The notes under the pieces are model-generated. The model was not told the origin of the DNA and did not search any database. It saw only the letters and a list, made by a program, of their open reading frames with translations. Below, one piece after another: positions 1 through 12,721 of a DNA stretch of 64,000 bases. The position numbers were made by a program, and so were the translations under genes. This DNA comes from Termitomyces sp. T153 (lineage: Eukaryota > Basidiomycota > Agaricomycetes > Agaricales > Lyophyllaceae). Numbering within the stretch: position 1 is the stretch's first letter; the number at the start of each line of letters is the position of its first letter. The DNA lies in the NCBI GenBank assembly GCA_018296165.2, contig JACKQL020000020.1, positions 1 through 64,000 of the forward strand. The letters are read 5' to 3'.

Positions 1-3000
1 TCCTGGTTCTTATCATTGATGGATCAAATAGTACCAGTACCGCGGAGAGATTTTTTTATTGTAATGAGCTGCAATGAGATTGATTTCGACGGGGTGCTGT
101 CAAGCATTGTCGGATTGTTGGAACTTGAGGCCTAGGATCCACATGTCGGGTGAGTTCCGTTCTGATCTCCATGGCAGTTCAAACATGACATTGACATGCC
201 AGGTTCTGTTTGTAGAGCACCAATAAGTATGTTGCAATTGGTTTCGGCGGTAGCAAGTCTCAGCCGGGTCACCTGAGCACCCTGACAACCAGCTGTTTTC
301 TCTGGCTCATTCGGACGACAAATCCCCCTGATAGGCTACGTTACTGTTATCTTGGCTATCCTACCGCACTGGCAGGAAACTGTCGCCCACTTAGCTGGCC
401 ATAACTGTCAAAGAAAAAATTTCATCTGATCCTTCTGATACCTCAGCGCAATTTTCTAGCAGCACTCGTGCTTTTTTATTCATCGCTTTTTATGTCAAGG
501 GCACTACAACCAGGCACTACAAATTCAACATGATATCCAGGAGATAGACTTATTCGACCGGCAACGATTGAAGAATTATCGATCCTCTTGTACATTTTCA
601 AACACTCATGGTTCATGATTACTGGGAAATGGCTGTCGTTGATGTGATACACAGGCACGAAATCCTAAAACCACATCTTAAGCACGCGATTGCTAATATC
701 TCGTCAATCAGTTCTCAGCTTAAAAAGTTCTTGAATGCAGCAAAGATCGGCGAACCTTTCCAAGCATTCAAAGAGTAACCTTTTAATAACTCAGTGGACC
801 TCAATTCCTATCTCTTAGGAATTTCGAATGATCTTTGACATTTCGTCAGCTGTACAACCGGCGACAAATACGTTCTCGATGTAGCAATACCTGATCTAGT
901 GTGTCTGGAGACTGTTCAGCTTTGCAGCGAGTTCGTTCGTGATCTGACGGCTATCATGGAGAGCACGCCGATCGGCTGGTTGCTGATTCGTCAAACATTC
1001 TACTTGGCTTCTTCGAGGCTTCGTACAGTTACGAAAGCTCTTGCATGTTACAGGTCGAAGTCGTCGAGACATGATGCAGGATGTATCACTAAAGAAAGCA
1101 TGTTGTATTACTCTGTTTCTTACGTTCTTTCACATCTACATCATGCAAGAGAGGAAATTTTGTTCGTCACCCTGTCCTACAACTTGTCAGCATGCGCTGC
1201 AGTCGAGATATAGGTGTGGCAAGCTCGTCTCTGCGGCAATTCTACCTATTACTGATGTTCGTGTAAGTTTGCAGTCGCTCAATAACGGAAACCTCTAATA
1301 TCATGGCTGTCCCTTGCTATTTCCGTTTTCCTTTCGGTAGTGATTTCTTCTCCCCTTGTCTCCTTCCCCACAACCTAGGTGGAGTTAGACGCTCGGGAGT
1401 TGTGTGGCACAAATTTGTATAGATTCGACAGGAGTTTTTATCCTGACTCTGCCGAAAATGGTTGCTTCCTTTACTTATGGTGTGGGGAAGCCACCCTTCA
1501 CACACGAACCCTGTTGATCACCCAACACCTCTCATGCAATATACAATCTAGCCATTGAGATTTCTTGCTCTCCATGTGCACTCGCGGTTGCGCGCTCCTC
1601 AGCAGACATCAGTAGCAAATCATATACCCGGTCCGATGATGCAAACTTTCCGAATTCCCTTCGACGTCGTTTCTCCTCCTGCCGTTGCTTCTGCTCTCAT
1701 TAACTGGTATCGGGCACGCCCTATCCATGCAGTTAATGGCGTTAGTGGCCTAAATAAATACGGACCGGGAGAGAACAAAAGCCATCCTTGTGGCGCTGTC
1801 ACCTTTTTTCAGTTGTAGTGATGGCGCATGAGACATTCCGTCAACTCCACTTTCTCGTAATTTTGAACATAAAATATGCTGACTCACTGTCACTTTTATT
1901 CTTCAGACACATCGTGTAATCGCACCCGCTATCCCTGCGAAATACGATTCCTCTGAGCTCCGGTCATACACGTGTGGGCATCACTTCCCTCCGGTGCAGA
2001 TTCGTGATACGTGTCATTATCCCGGTCATGCTGGCTGGTGGTGGGAGGGTAGAACTCTGGGAGGATTACTCGAAGGTTTGGTATATTATTCCGTGGTAGG
2101 TTTGTCATTACAATGAAAGTACTTTGAGATTCTCATTGTCCTCTTGTCGAAATCACCGTACCAACAGACAAGTACATCTGCGGTACGAGGAATTTAATAG
2201 GAAGTTCCTGTCAAGTTCATCAGCGCACTTGCCGTACGGTCCGAGATATTACCAGGACTTTGGCGAGAGCTCTCTCAAGGCATAATTGATGGGTCATGTG
2301 ATGGTATGTCGATATTCCAAACTTATGAGGAGACTGAAATTTAAAGGCTCAACATTCACGCAGCATCATTGCATTATCCATTTCCACTCCCTGTTTCGAT
2401 GGCAACTTTCACCGAAGGAATTTATCTCCTTCCAGCACATTTAGGAAGGAATGGAGACATGCCTCTCATACGAGGAGTAGACTACCGTCTACGCTTGATT
2501 CTCGATCCTCAATGACCATTATCAAGGATTCCTCGACAAGATTGAGTATGCCAGTATCCTTTTCCATTATCTCAATTTCTTTGTCACGGTGGGCCATGTT
2601 ATTGGGAAATCTAGATATCTGTGGAACAAACCTGGTGCATCTCGTGAGACAGTAGTTTCGAGCAAGCATTGATTTTCCCAATAAATTGCGCAGATGTATC
2701 TATATACTATGTCTCTACTATATGATATGATAGTCTAAATCGATCTAAGTGAACTGTTATGCTCAAATCTCCATGTATTTGCTTATCTGAAAGCTGTTTA
2801 GACAGTAAATTCTGCACAATTTCTATTCTTGTACTATGGATAGATGATTTTGCCTTCTGGTATGCCATCACTTATATAGACCCTAGGGATGGGTCCCTAA
2901 ATCCATCGTCTGTTAGCCAACTGGAATGGAGGATGAACACAAGGATGATTATATAACAGAAGAGTTTACCTGCATCTACAACCTCATCCTTACCACGTTC

Positions 3001-3788
3001 TGGACATCTCTTCTGCGTCCCTTTTGTGATCCAGATGGTGCTTGATATTCAGAACTCGTGTCTACCCAAATTCAGACGACCTAAAGATGGCAAAGTGTAT
3101 TCCTTTGGAGTGAATGCCCTTTCTTTTGAAAATACAACTACATATCAACTTTCAAGTTATCCCTCCCTACCACTAGTCCCTAAACGATGCTGAAACTTGA
3201 TCGGATTCAAAGTGAGGTGAATCCAAGTAAGAAGTGAAAATATTCAACTTCCTTAAGACATTTGTGAGCTCTGGAGAGGTCTCGTTCTCGCCAACTTTAG
3301 GCTGGTCTCTTCCTGATTTGGACTCCCCGACAGTACATCTCAAGCGACGCCATCTATCCTCGAAACCCATCAATCTTCTGTTCACCAGACCTGCGTTGCC
3401 TCATTGCTCTTCTACATTATATTTGATCCATTGAGCGTTGTCCACGTGTACACGCCCGCGAGTCTAGCCTGTTAGCCCAAGGCTAGACCGTATAGATGTT
3501 CCGATTAGATCCAGAAGGCTGAGAGGTGCTTCAACTTTATCCAGATCTCGCGAACGGCGAGCGATAAGATAGGTAAGACTCGCAAAGATGTAATAAGGGA
3601 ATATGTACAAACCTGAAGAGGACAAATCAGACCAAATATTTGTCCTCTTCAGGCTTGCCGCTTGTTCAAAGTACAAACCTCCATAACCTTGACAAAGAGC
3701 TTTTTCACAAACTCTGCAGGTGGTGTCCTGTCATTTCTTGCATGCATACCTATAAAACACGCTAGCTATACGTTGTTTCTCGGTCATC
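1..3788. other. Region without a secure gene
   Basis: I see no gene that I can support in this 3.8-kb stretch. Two minus-strand open stretches look mildly protein-like. One is 476-660, which could be an exon because it starts just after a possible acceptor ending in ttttag. The other is 100-288. I could not join them into a gene or recognise either. The last 180 bases hold a hairpin, listed separately, and the 5' flank of EXO1. Confidence 0.5.
3612..3653. repeat. Perfect 16-bp inverted repeat upstream of EXO1
   Basis: The left arm (3612-3627) and right arm (3638-3653) are perfect reverse complements, separated by a 10-nt loop. The hairpin ends 135 nt before the EXO1 start codon. It therefore lies in the promoter or the 5' leader, depending on where transcription starts. 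The pairing is seen directly; any role is unknown. Confidence 0.9.
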
Positions 3789-6332
3789 ATGGGTATAACC
3801 GGTCTTCTCTCTGCTCTCAAATCAATTCAAGTCACGAAGCAACTCAGAGAACTTTCCGGGAAGACGATCGCGGTAGACGCGTATGTTTGGCTTCACAGGG
3901 GGGTGCGCACGTGTGCCACTGAGTTGGCGACAGGAAAACCGACGCACAAGTGAGTTTCGTGTTCTAGTTCTTCACGCGACCGGACATCATCATTGTCGTC
4001 GTTCAATAGATATGTTGATTATACTATGCGTCACGTTCGACTTTTGCGTCATCATGGCATCGAACCTTACCTTGTTTTCGACGGAGGTCCACTTCCGGCG
4101 AAGAAAGGGACCGAAGACGACCGCAAACGGCGACGCGACGAGGCACGCGCACGTGGAGATGCCCTGGCTGCTGCAGGAAAGCACAGTCAGGCGCGTGAAT
4201 TTTACCTAAAAAGCGTCGATGTGTCACCTCAGATGGCATACCAACTCATTAAGGTTCATACATTTTCCTTCTATAGCAGAAGATGGTTGAAGTTTTCTTG
4301 TAGGCCTTACGGGCAGAGTCCGTAGCATATGTTGTCGCACCATATGAAGCCGATGCACAACTTGCATACCTTGAACGTACAGGAACCGTAGATGCCATTC
4401 TCACCGAAGATTCTGACCTCCTAGTTTTCGGCTGTCAACACGTGCTGTTCAAGCTTGACACCATAGCTAACACCGTCGTCTCCATATCCCGCAAGGACTT
4501 TGGCTCTGTATGCACCCCTTCATCCGACATCTCTCTTTTTGGGTGGTCTGATGTACAATTCCGGGCTATGGCAATTCTAAGTGGATGCGACTATCTCTCA
4601 AGTATTCCGGGTATTGGCCTCAAGACGGCATACATGTTGTTGAGGAAGCACAAGACAGCAGAGCGTGTGGTGAAGATGATACAATTGGAAGGAAAGAAGA
4701 CGGTCCCACCTAAATATATGAATAACTTCAATTTGGCAGACAAGTGTTTCCAGCACCAGCGTGTTTACTGTCCGTTAGAGGAAAAGTTGGTGTATCTCAC
4801 TGAGGTCGATGCGGATTGGACTGAGGAGGAAGAGGCATATGTTGGAGGGTAAGTTCTTGTGGATCACGGTACCAAATGCCACTCAAATATCATTTAGCAA
4901 TCTCGATGCTTCACTTGCGAAAAATATCGCGATGGGCAATGTATGTCCGGTGTCACTTCTGCCAATAGAGGACATCAATCCGAGCTTCATTCCCCGTGCC
5001 AGACCACCCTCGACCACTAGAACCATGCGTCCAGGCAAAAGCAAAGGCATGAAGAAGCCAATGAAAGATGGTATCTTGAGCTTTTTCGGTTGGTTTGTTG
5101 TTTCGATTGTTCCTTTCAAAGTACGATGACATCAATGCCCAGGTCCTAATCCTAAGATACCTCCGAGACAACGCGAGGATCGACCTCCATTGTCCCCAAT
5201 ACGCCCCAAGAAGATTGCTGCAGGAAAAGACAGCGGGAAGCGTACGCTAACAGGGGTCATGGATCGCGATATAGTGGAGAAGCGCAAGCAGAAGAGTAAA
5301 TTCTTTGGTACATCTGCATCTGTGTCTCCGAAGTTGGAGCACCGAAATGCCATTGAGGGCCCGTCACGAGGACGCGAAAACAAGGAAAACATCTATCATG
5401 TCATCAGCGACGACGACGACGAAGTTGAAATCAGCTCAAATGTTTCCATTGAAGCACGAGGCGATGTCGACGAGGACATGGAACTGGATCTTGAGGATCC
5501 GGCGCTCGTTATGATTGTCGCACAGGAAGATGGATACATGTCAGCCACGTCAGATTGTTCTGAAGAGATGCAGGATTTATCGTCGCCGACGCGGCCGGGC
5601 GCAGGCTCCACAGCCCAATCTATATGTCAATCCGCACGAGAGTCAAGGTCTCCGGAGTTTGAGACGGAATTCCTGTCTAGTCCCCTGCCCGTGCTCAAGC
5701 GGCGGCGAGAGTCCGATCCACCCCTCTTCCAGGTGCTACGCACACGTTCTTTGGATTTACCAAGGCCACAAGCGCCACCTGAATGCAATATAAGTAAAGA
5801 CGGATCAATTACACCGACTACAGTGTGTTTCTCGGGTCCAGATCTACGGCACGCCTTCAATGATGACCACTCAACAACCGAAAACCACTGTTCTAATGAC
5901 GCAGCGGGACAACGCAGAATCAGTTCCATTATGTCAACACCACCGGTGCCGACTCCATCAACATTACTAGCGCAGGACCGCCAAGAGTATGATTTTGATG
6001 ATACAGACCCGGAAAGTGCGCATGAGCTGCGCAAGAAAGCTGTCATTAGTGGTTGGCAACAGCGTTGGTCATTGGTTGGGCGGAGAAACGCTCAAAGGGC
6101 GAGCCTGCCAAATCTTTCGCGACGAGAGACGAATGTGACTCCAACCGGACGGCATACGATACCACATCCGAAATCTCGGTTGCTACAGCCAACTTCCTAT
6201 CCGCGAACTGTCCCCAGTTCGGCGTCAAAGATCAACACGAAACCACGACATGCAGAACCCAGGAGGAGCCTTCCGTTCCTCATAACTGCAAAAGGTCAAC
6301 ATGACCTCGGTGGGGCTCTCACGGTGGGCTGA
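3789..6332 (+). CDS. EXO1: Exonuclease 1 (mismatch-repair and resection nuclease)
   Basis: This is a 5'-3' exonuclease and flap endonuclease of the XPG/Rad2 family, acting in the nucleus in mismatch repair and double-strand-break resection. I infer five exons: 3789-3949, 4010-4253, 4304-4848, 4898-5088 and 5143-6332, giving 776 aa. The protein starts MGITGLL. The metal-binding acidic residues fall at the same numbers as in the human enzyme: D30, D78, E150, D152, D171 and D173, followed by SGCDYLSSIPGIG for the last aspartate and the helix-hairpin turn. The C-terminal half is low-complexity. It contains KSKFF at about residues 430-435, which fits the MLH1-interacting (MIP) box known from yeast Exo1. 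The gene looks intact. The 3' exon is long and intron-free, as is usual for the disordered tail. Confidence 0.97.
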
Positions 6333-7106
6333 GGCGTCGACGCATTGTGATCCTCAGTAACGATATAGAAGACAACCTTGCCAGACAGAGATTGCAGTTC
6401 AGGTAATCCCATTGCCGTGTCGACCGTTTTCGAAAATCAAACTGATTGACTGATCGTCAAAAGGTGCTTTAGGTTTATCGCTGGATTGTATTGAAAGTTG
6501 TTTGAGAAGATAATGTTACCTACTCTGTTTGTATACTTATGTATTTTTTTTGAAATAGCTGAATCGAGTCGGATTTTTGGCCATTGGCTGAGGTTAAATT
6601 AAATTTGATACCAATCAGAGGCATTATCCGGTTACATAAGCGTTGAAATAAAGTTCTTTTCTAGATGTCCGACTCGGCGATGTTTTCAGCAAATCTGGAA
6701 TCTTGGAACCCTCGTCACTTATAATCCTCTCGTTGCATCGTAAATTTTTCGACCATTTTCCCTCGTTTTCTTGATTCTTTTCCGAAAGTAAAAGCGCGTC
6801 TATCTACTATATTCGACACAAGATCGAATCACGGATAATTCAACCTGCGTCCGAGTCCTCGCCCAGGGCCTGAGAAGTGAGAACTCGGAGACGACCACGT
6901 TTCGGGTCAGTATCATGCTCTTTTTTTCTACTTGGAAATGACATATATGGCTGGTGTTTCATGATTCAGAACCGAACTTTGTTGACCGTGAGCTTGATTA
7001 CTGCATCTTCGCGCTATTGTCAAAGCGATTTCTACGGGACTGTCTTGGGCGCCTAGTGGAGTTTGGAGCTGAATTTGTCTCTATCTATTAGCTGTATCCT
7101 TCCTCC
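6333..7106. other. EXO1 / zinc-finger gene intergenic region
   Basis: This region holds the EXO1 3' flank and the presumed promoter and 5' leader of the downstream zinc-finger gene. I see no coding potential and no repeat. Confidence 0.6.
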
Positions 7107-8745
7107 ATGAAGCATCGCACGGACACCTCGCGCATCGCTATCCCATTTATCAAGTATACTTCCGATCACGACTCTTTGGGCGAATCGCCGCCCTCCGAAT
7201 ATTCGTCCGCTTTTATCTCACGACACGGAACCCATACCTCTTCTCAATTGTTTGATCCCAGATCACGGCACTACCTTTCTACTGAGGGTTATTCGAGTGC
7301 TGAGCACGGCAGTGGACAAATGAGCTATCCGGAATCTTCTCAACGCACCGTTGTTTCTGAAGACATCAAACCATGTATTTCATACACTGATGAAGAACAC
7401 GGTCAGGCCACCATCGATACCAGGCTACCCTTCTCCACAAACGACACATTCCACCTGCCTTCCGCGCGAGAGCGTATGCTATCCCCGCCTGTCGTGGCGA
7501 ACATGTATCACAGCAGCCCAGTTGTTCCTTCGTCACACCAAACAGAGTTGCACAACTCTCATATGGTTGGCAATATACCTCACCCTTCACCGAGGAACCT
7601 CCATTCACCTCTCTATCTGCTTTCAAGTCCGACTCTGGAGAAAACGGAGCTCTTAGATCGTTACAATTCCCCTTCTCAGTCAGGTTCTGGCGTCGGCACC
7701 GACGCTGCATCGTATGCCAATTTTGATGTTGAACCTCCGCACGATCTAGGCCCTCCGGTTTGCTCTCCGGCACGATCCTCCATTCCCATGTGTAACATGG
7801 GCTGGTCGAGCGTCACTGCATCAGGTACCTATGACCGAGCCCAAGTCCCCGAGCCCAACGTTTCTGTAATCCAAAACTCGGGTTCTTCTATATCAGCCTA
7901 TCAACCTTCCGAGCACTTGGAACAGCAGAGCTCTCAACCAGCTTCCTCATCCTCTTTGCCGGCCAATGAGACAGTCAAAAAGAAGAAATCCAAGATGCAT
8001 CAGTGTGAAGTGTGTGGCAAATTTTTTCCACGGTTCGTTAGCCTACTGGTTTACTTCTACACATATTTCGGTTGACATCGTGCCGACTATAGTCCAAGTG
8101 GTCTCAAAACACACATGAACACCCACAACAATCTCAAACGTGTGTTACCTGCTTATTCTTTTTTGTGCTTCTTAATTACTTTTGCGTCTCTTTAGCCTTT
8201 TCATGTGGCTTTGAAGGATGCTCAAGAACCTTTACTGTCCGTTCCAATGCAAAACGACATCTCCGTACACATGGTGTTGAAACTGTATCATCTCGCCAAA
8301 CGTCATCAACACCTTACTCCATTGGTTTTGACACGCCCACCATTGTCCCTCCCACTACGATGCATGAGACAGCCACAACATCTTACAAGCTCCGTTGGAT
8401 GCCACCTAGCCTCTCAACACGCACGAATGCCACTTCCCTCGTGTCGGTGTCGGACGATGAGTCTTCTGATGATGAGTATGGTCATGGGCTGGGGGATCAA
8501 TCTAAGTCAGTGATAACACTTCCTCATCTCCCAGTGGTTTCATCATCCTCTGAGTGTGATCCTCAAGGTCCCTTGAAGGAAAGGAACTCTTACATTGAGA
8601 CATCCTCATATATCTACCACTTTTCACAGGTGAGTGAATCTCTCATATTTTTAATCTGATCGAATTACTTTCTTATGTGATCAAAAACTTTTAGTTTCAA
8701 GTTCTTCCCGGGCCAGCAATGGCCTTGACGGCAAATGTTGTATAA
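7107..8745 (+). CDS. C2H2 zinc-finger transcription factor
   Basis: This is a probable sequence-specific DNA-binding regulator. I infer four exons: 7107-8032, 8093-8139, 8196-8629 and 8695-8745, giving 485 aa. The first 290 residues are Ser/Pro/His-rich and look disordered. A basic patch, KKKKSK, comes just before two adjacent C2H2 fingers. Finger 1 begins at C300 (CEVCGKFF, ending HMNTH). Finger 2 is CGFEGC with HLRTH. Both introns in the finger region fall between finger elements, and only the spliced reading restores the fingers. The tail is acidic and Ser-rich (SVSDDESSDDE). The tandem-finger architecture is common in basidiomycetes, but I cannot assign a target or pathway. The last 17-codon exon rests on one splice prediction. 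Confidence 0.9.
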
Positions 8746-8937
8746 ATAAGGTAAACTGGACAGTTGTCGTCTGGCAATGATTTGAACATCCGTCTATATG
8801 TGTAAAATCCTAACGCAAAATTTTTTGTATCAATGACTTCCCATGTATCCCTTGTGTAGTTCCGTCTTGTCAAATATTGCCATATCGTTGTTATACTTAC
8901 GTACTAAAAAGCAGTGAAATGATTGAGTATATTGATG

Positions 8938-9503
8938 TTATTCATATTGTTTAGGGTCCAGACTGTCGTACAAGACACGATTGACCAAGCCAATAGGCAT
9001 ATCATATAATACTGGAGTACTGCTTGAATCGAGATATGGTGTGTGATTATTGGGGGATGTAGGGAAAACCGTATAGTTGTCTGTCAAATCGTCAGTGAAC
9101 GACGAGCTGAGCAAGGCACAGGAAGAGAGAGATTATGTACCTGTTATTGAGCTCATGTCGGAAAATGATGGCGTGACAGCGATGGCCATAGATGAATAGA
9201 CAAGGTAAGTCGTAATGACAAGCATGATGGACCACGCGGGAAGAAGTATCGCCCATTCACTGGAACCAGCCGATCACTATACATCAGATCGAACATACAT
9301 TGCGGAGAAGATGAAATACGTTACCGGTTTGGATACCAATGGATTCCAAACCATTCAATATATTCTTGGGGAAGTAAGCCCCACAGAATGTAAAGAACAA
9401 AGGCCAGAGTTGTGGAAGTCCATGCTACGAATCCATAGAATTCCGGTGCACGACTGCGACCAGGACGATATGATTCAAAATGTGTCTCGGTTACTCGGTC
9501 CAT
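8938..9503 (-). CDS. GPI19: GPI-GlcNAc transferase subunit P (PIG-P/GPI19)
   Basis: This is a small ER membrane subunit of the complex that adds GlcNAc to phosphatidylinositol, the first step of GPI-anchor synthesis. I infer three exons on the minus strand (9503-9325, 9259-9141, 9080-8938) encoding 146 aa. The signature is FYGFVAWTSTTLAFVLYILW followed by IEWFGIHWYPNR. A second hydrophobic segment (ILLPAWSIMLVITTYLVY) comes next, and then the C-terminal block DMPIGLVNRVLY that is typical of PIG-P. The length and two-membrane-segment layout fit the family. The gene is divergent from the 5-formyl-THF cyclo-ligase gene, with 237 bp between start codons. The start shown is the first in-frame ATG; a further upstream start is possible. 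Confidence 0.92.
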
Positions 9504-9740
9504 GACAAGATATCATCTTTCGACACAATGGCCTTGCAGCAGCAATTTGAGTGGATGTAGATGGGTGTAGTTTGAGAACCTGATACAATAACCGGGAACC
9601 GGATAGTTTTGGTGATGGCATCTTGATGGCACGATCCCTTCTCAAATTTAATTTTCCTTGAAACTGTGTCAGCCATCTGGGCTCTTCTGCTGTATTTTGC
9701 TGGAATCTATACCAAGGCACCTTGCTCCTAAAAGAAAAAT
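9504..9740. promoter_or_regulatory. Shared divergent promoter, PIG-P / cyclo-ligase
   Basis: A 237-bp spacer between two head-to-head start codons must carry both promoters. I see no clear TATA box. The assignment rests on gene arrangement only. Confidence 0.5.
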
Positions 9741-10673
9741 ATGGCATCTTCAGCTCTTACTACCCTCAAGGCGCAGAAGAGGTCATTGCGAAAAGCCATG
9801 TCTGTCCTTCTGAATGCTCTAACCTCTGCATCCATCGAAGAACAATGTACGTCTATGCATGAGAAATCACGCGATTTGTTCCATCCATTCGGTTCTCAAG
9901 GCTTTCTTAGCACGAGCCGTCACGGCACAGATTCTGTCATTACCTGCTTTTCAGCAGGCTAGATCCGTAAGCTGTTATCTGAGCATGCCGTCAGGAGAAC
10001 TGGACACGTCATTGTTGGTGTCGGAAATTATAAGATATGGTTAGGATACAGACTATCTGGCCGACTTTGGAAATGCTGATGAACGCAGGGAAGACCTTGT
10101 TCGTTCCAAAAATCGACCAATCTAAGGGTGGTCATATGGATTTTTTGAAAGTATACGAAAAGGAAGATCTAGATTCTTTTCCCCGTGGGTCTTGGGGGAT
10201 TAAAGAGCCTCCATCCCAGTGGCAAGGCTCTCCCCGAGATTCCGGTGTGTCTTAGAACTCAACTAACCCAGAGCTAACTTACTCACACTGCTGCAGCCTT
10301 GGATGAGAGAATTACTGGCTTGGACATTATATTTGTACCTGGTTCGTCCATGCAGTGGAATGTCTTTTAATTCTAATAATGCGCTGGAACATAGGTGTTG
10401 CATTTGATCGCTCATTTTGTCGGCTTGGTCACGGAAAGGGATACTATGATCACTTTATTGCCTCGTTTTCATCTACTAAGAAATCTAAACCACTACTGGG
10501 TAAAACTTTCTATTTCTTGCAACCATTCAGTGTGTCAACTTAAATTTGATTTTCTCTCAGTCGCCCTCGCTTTCCAAGAACAGGTCCTGGAAAAGGACAA
10601 GGTCCCAACCGAACCTCATGACTGGAGTATGGATTTGATTGTGACACCAAAAATGATTCTTTCGAAGGAATAA
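9741..10673 (+). CDS. 5-formyltetrahydrofolate cyclo-ligase
   Basis: This enzyme converts 5-formyl-THF to 5,10-methenyl-THF using ATP, in folate one-carbon metabolism. I infer six exons (9741-9846, 9911-10039, 10089-10244, 10297-10341, 10395-10499, 10561-10673) that splice cleanly to 217 aa, a normal length for the family. Recognisable blocks are SVSCYLSMPSGELDTS, KTLFVPKIDQSK, the nucleotide-binding LGHGKGYYD preceded by GVAFDRSFCR, and the C-terminal HDWSMDLIVTP. The gene ends 66 bp from the stop of the convergent hydrolase gene. The product is probably cytosolic or mitochondrial; I see no clear presequence. Confidence 0.96.
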
Positions 10674-10739
10674 GGATGCAACTAGAGTTGGTTGAATCAT
10701 TTGTTCTGAGTTGGTGCTATGATTCGTGAACTTCCCGCC

Positions 10740-12074
10740 TCAAACTTTGTATGCTTCCTTGTTTGGTAAAACGAGTGACTCGTGGTCAAATTCAGGAAAA
10801 AGGTCTGCTTCTTCTGGATTCTCATCGTTATGATCGGGAAACCACCCTGCCGCAATGAGGATAGCCTCGTAGGGAGATTTGACTCCCTCTAACGGAAGGG
10901 GAACGTCAGAAGTTGTTTGTTTCATGAGGAAGTCGTGCAGAAGTGAATTGATCCTGGCCAAGACTGGTTAGTATGATCCTTCTGAAGTGTTATTTGCTCA
11001 CTCGGTCGCATTTGTAACAGTGCCGAAGTGTGGTGCATCGTCAACAACTTCTAGGTCGGCGTTGACGTCCGCCTCAATGAGTCGCTGCAAAAGCTCTTCC
11101 GCATGATGTATAGGGTATGCAATATCGCCGCTACAGTGAACCAACTTCACCGGACACCGAATCCTCCTGAGTTTATCCATGGAGTAATCCACGTGTTCTG
11201 CAAAGAAGGCGACGGTCGCAATATAACATTCTTCAAATCTTCCAGGACCGTAGTTTCTTATTGCCTTTGGGATAGTGACTGGAGAATGGTTGAGTTTTCT
11301 GCTGTGCAACATGTTCATTGAGTAACGCTAACCTTTTCTCATTGCTTTAATGAGTGGCCCACTTGTTGAGTTGAACCCTAGCTGATTAGAACCCTTGGCG
11401 GAGTCCTTGATTGCTTCTATGTCCGGTCGTGCAGGGTCGCTCCATCCCAGACACCAGTATTCATATATTTCATGACGACCTTCTGTAACTTCTGCTGGCT
11501 GACGTCATGTTAATAATCGGTACATTCTTTCTGTGGTGTTTCGCTGACCTCTTCGATGGGAATAGGAGAGACAAGGAACAGAGAGAGGACTTTCTCCGGA
11601 TAGGAGATACCCATTTGTATCGCAATGCGTGTACCCATGGACAAACCGAAAAAATGACAAGGAGGTAACTGGAGGGCGTTCTATGGGAAGATTAAGGCTT
11701 CTTGAACTTTGAGATCGGTGACCACAATTACTCACCATGAATGCTGCCATATCATGCGCCGCATCCTCACTTCCAAAAACGCCTTTCACCTTTCCTTCTG
11801 TATCCCCATGAAGCCTCGTATCGACGCCAATGAGATTGAACCGACGAAGTTTAGGATCACAAAATTGAGCTAGGAAGCATTCAGACAAATGTAAGGGTGT
11901 GTCTCGTGTATAGTGCATACTCTGAAAGATATATTTCCCTATGTATACTGGGTGTAGAAAGATTACTGTTGGGATTTCTGAGTCTATTCTCTCAGCTGAT
12001 GTACATGCAGGGGTCGAGATCGTATACGAGATGTTAGCCGGCCCCGCCTGGGAATTGATTGAGACCATAGGCAT
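10740..12074 (-). CDS. Alpha/beta-hydrolase fold protein
   Basis: This is a serine hydrolase of unknown substrate. The gene is on the minus strand with several short introns. Exon 1 is 12074-11921 and exon 2 is 11869-11736. Exon 3 starts at 11681. Further exons cover about 11480-11340 and 11260-10998, and the last ends at 10740. The spliced protein has an early IFLHPVYIGK strand and oxyanion turn, the FNLIGVDTRLHG strand, the nucleophile elbow CHFFGLSMGTRIA (G-L-S-M-G), a late acid region (VKLVHCSGDIAYP) and the catalytic-histidine block DDAPHFG. Lid and substrate residues are not diagnostic. Related Agaricomycete proteins are usually annotated only as hydrolases. I see no signal peptide. Confidence 0.88.
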
Positions 12075-12721
12075 GTTAGGCGCTTATGTGGTGATCTATG
12101 TCTTGATGGAAGGTGACGTGGCGTAGGAAGCTCTTCACTGATAGGTGACGTGAGAGAAACAGTACTGCCGCGTCTGCGAGTCAAGGCGAGCATCACGAGC
12201 GCATTTGAAACATGATCGGAGAATGTCCGAGTCAACACTACAAGCTACTACTACTACTACTACTACATAACAACTATCCATCTAAGTTTCACCTGGAAGC
12301 GGGACCAACCAGATCCGACACACACACTGCCAATGTGCGACACATTTCGACATATATCCTCGTGTCCTAGGTCCACACGATTGTCGTTCGTGAACCACCC
12401 AATTGAGGAACCCTCCGGACCTACAAGGTACATACATCCACAACAAATCGACACAATAAATCGTGCATCAAAGATTCACTTGGAAGTTATCGAAACGATG
12501 GTCGGATCAGGTGTTAGCGTAAACGTTTAGCTGACTGTGCCATTTTTTGTCTATGTCACAAAGTTAGTGAACCTACAAGCGAAAGCAGCACAAACATACC
12601 ACTTCATACGACAATGAACACGACGAGCGCGTACCATGGGGGTCTCCCGGAGTTGAGATCAGCTTGATAATCCTACAACTAGTGTGAGTAATGATGATCA
12701 GTGACATGTGGCAGACAGTGA
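12075..12721. other. Intergenic region with (ACT)n microsatellite
   Basis: There is no supported gene here. A (CTA/ACT)n microsatellite lies at 12245-12266. The region must carry the hydrolase promoter and the 3' end of the RAD51C-like gene. A short additional 3' exon of that gene could lie near 12640-12660 if the last visible stop is bypassed by splicing. Confidence 0.5.

Noticed and set aside
100..660. Possible exons of a minus-strand gene (100-288 and 476-660)
   Set aside because: The frames look mildly protein-like but could not be joined by good splice sites and match no family I know.
2401..2516. Short plus-strand frame MATFTEGIYLLPAHLG...
   Set aside because: It is only 38 codons. 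It resembles the start of some small fungal proteins but has no continuing exon, so it is not supportable.
4883..6228. Long minus-strand open frames inside EXO1
   Set aside because: They are antisense shadows of the EXO1 exons; the sense frame carries the catalytic residues.
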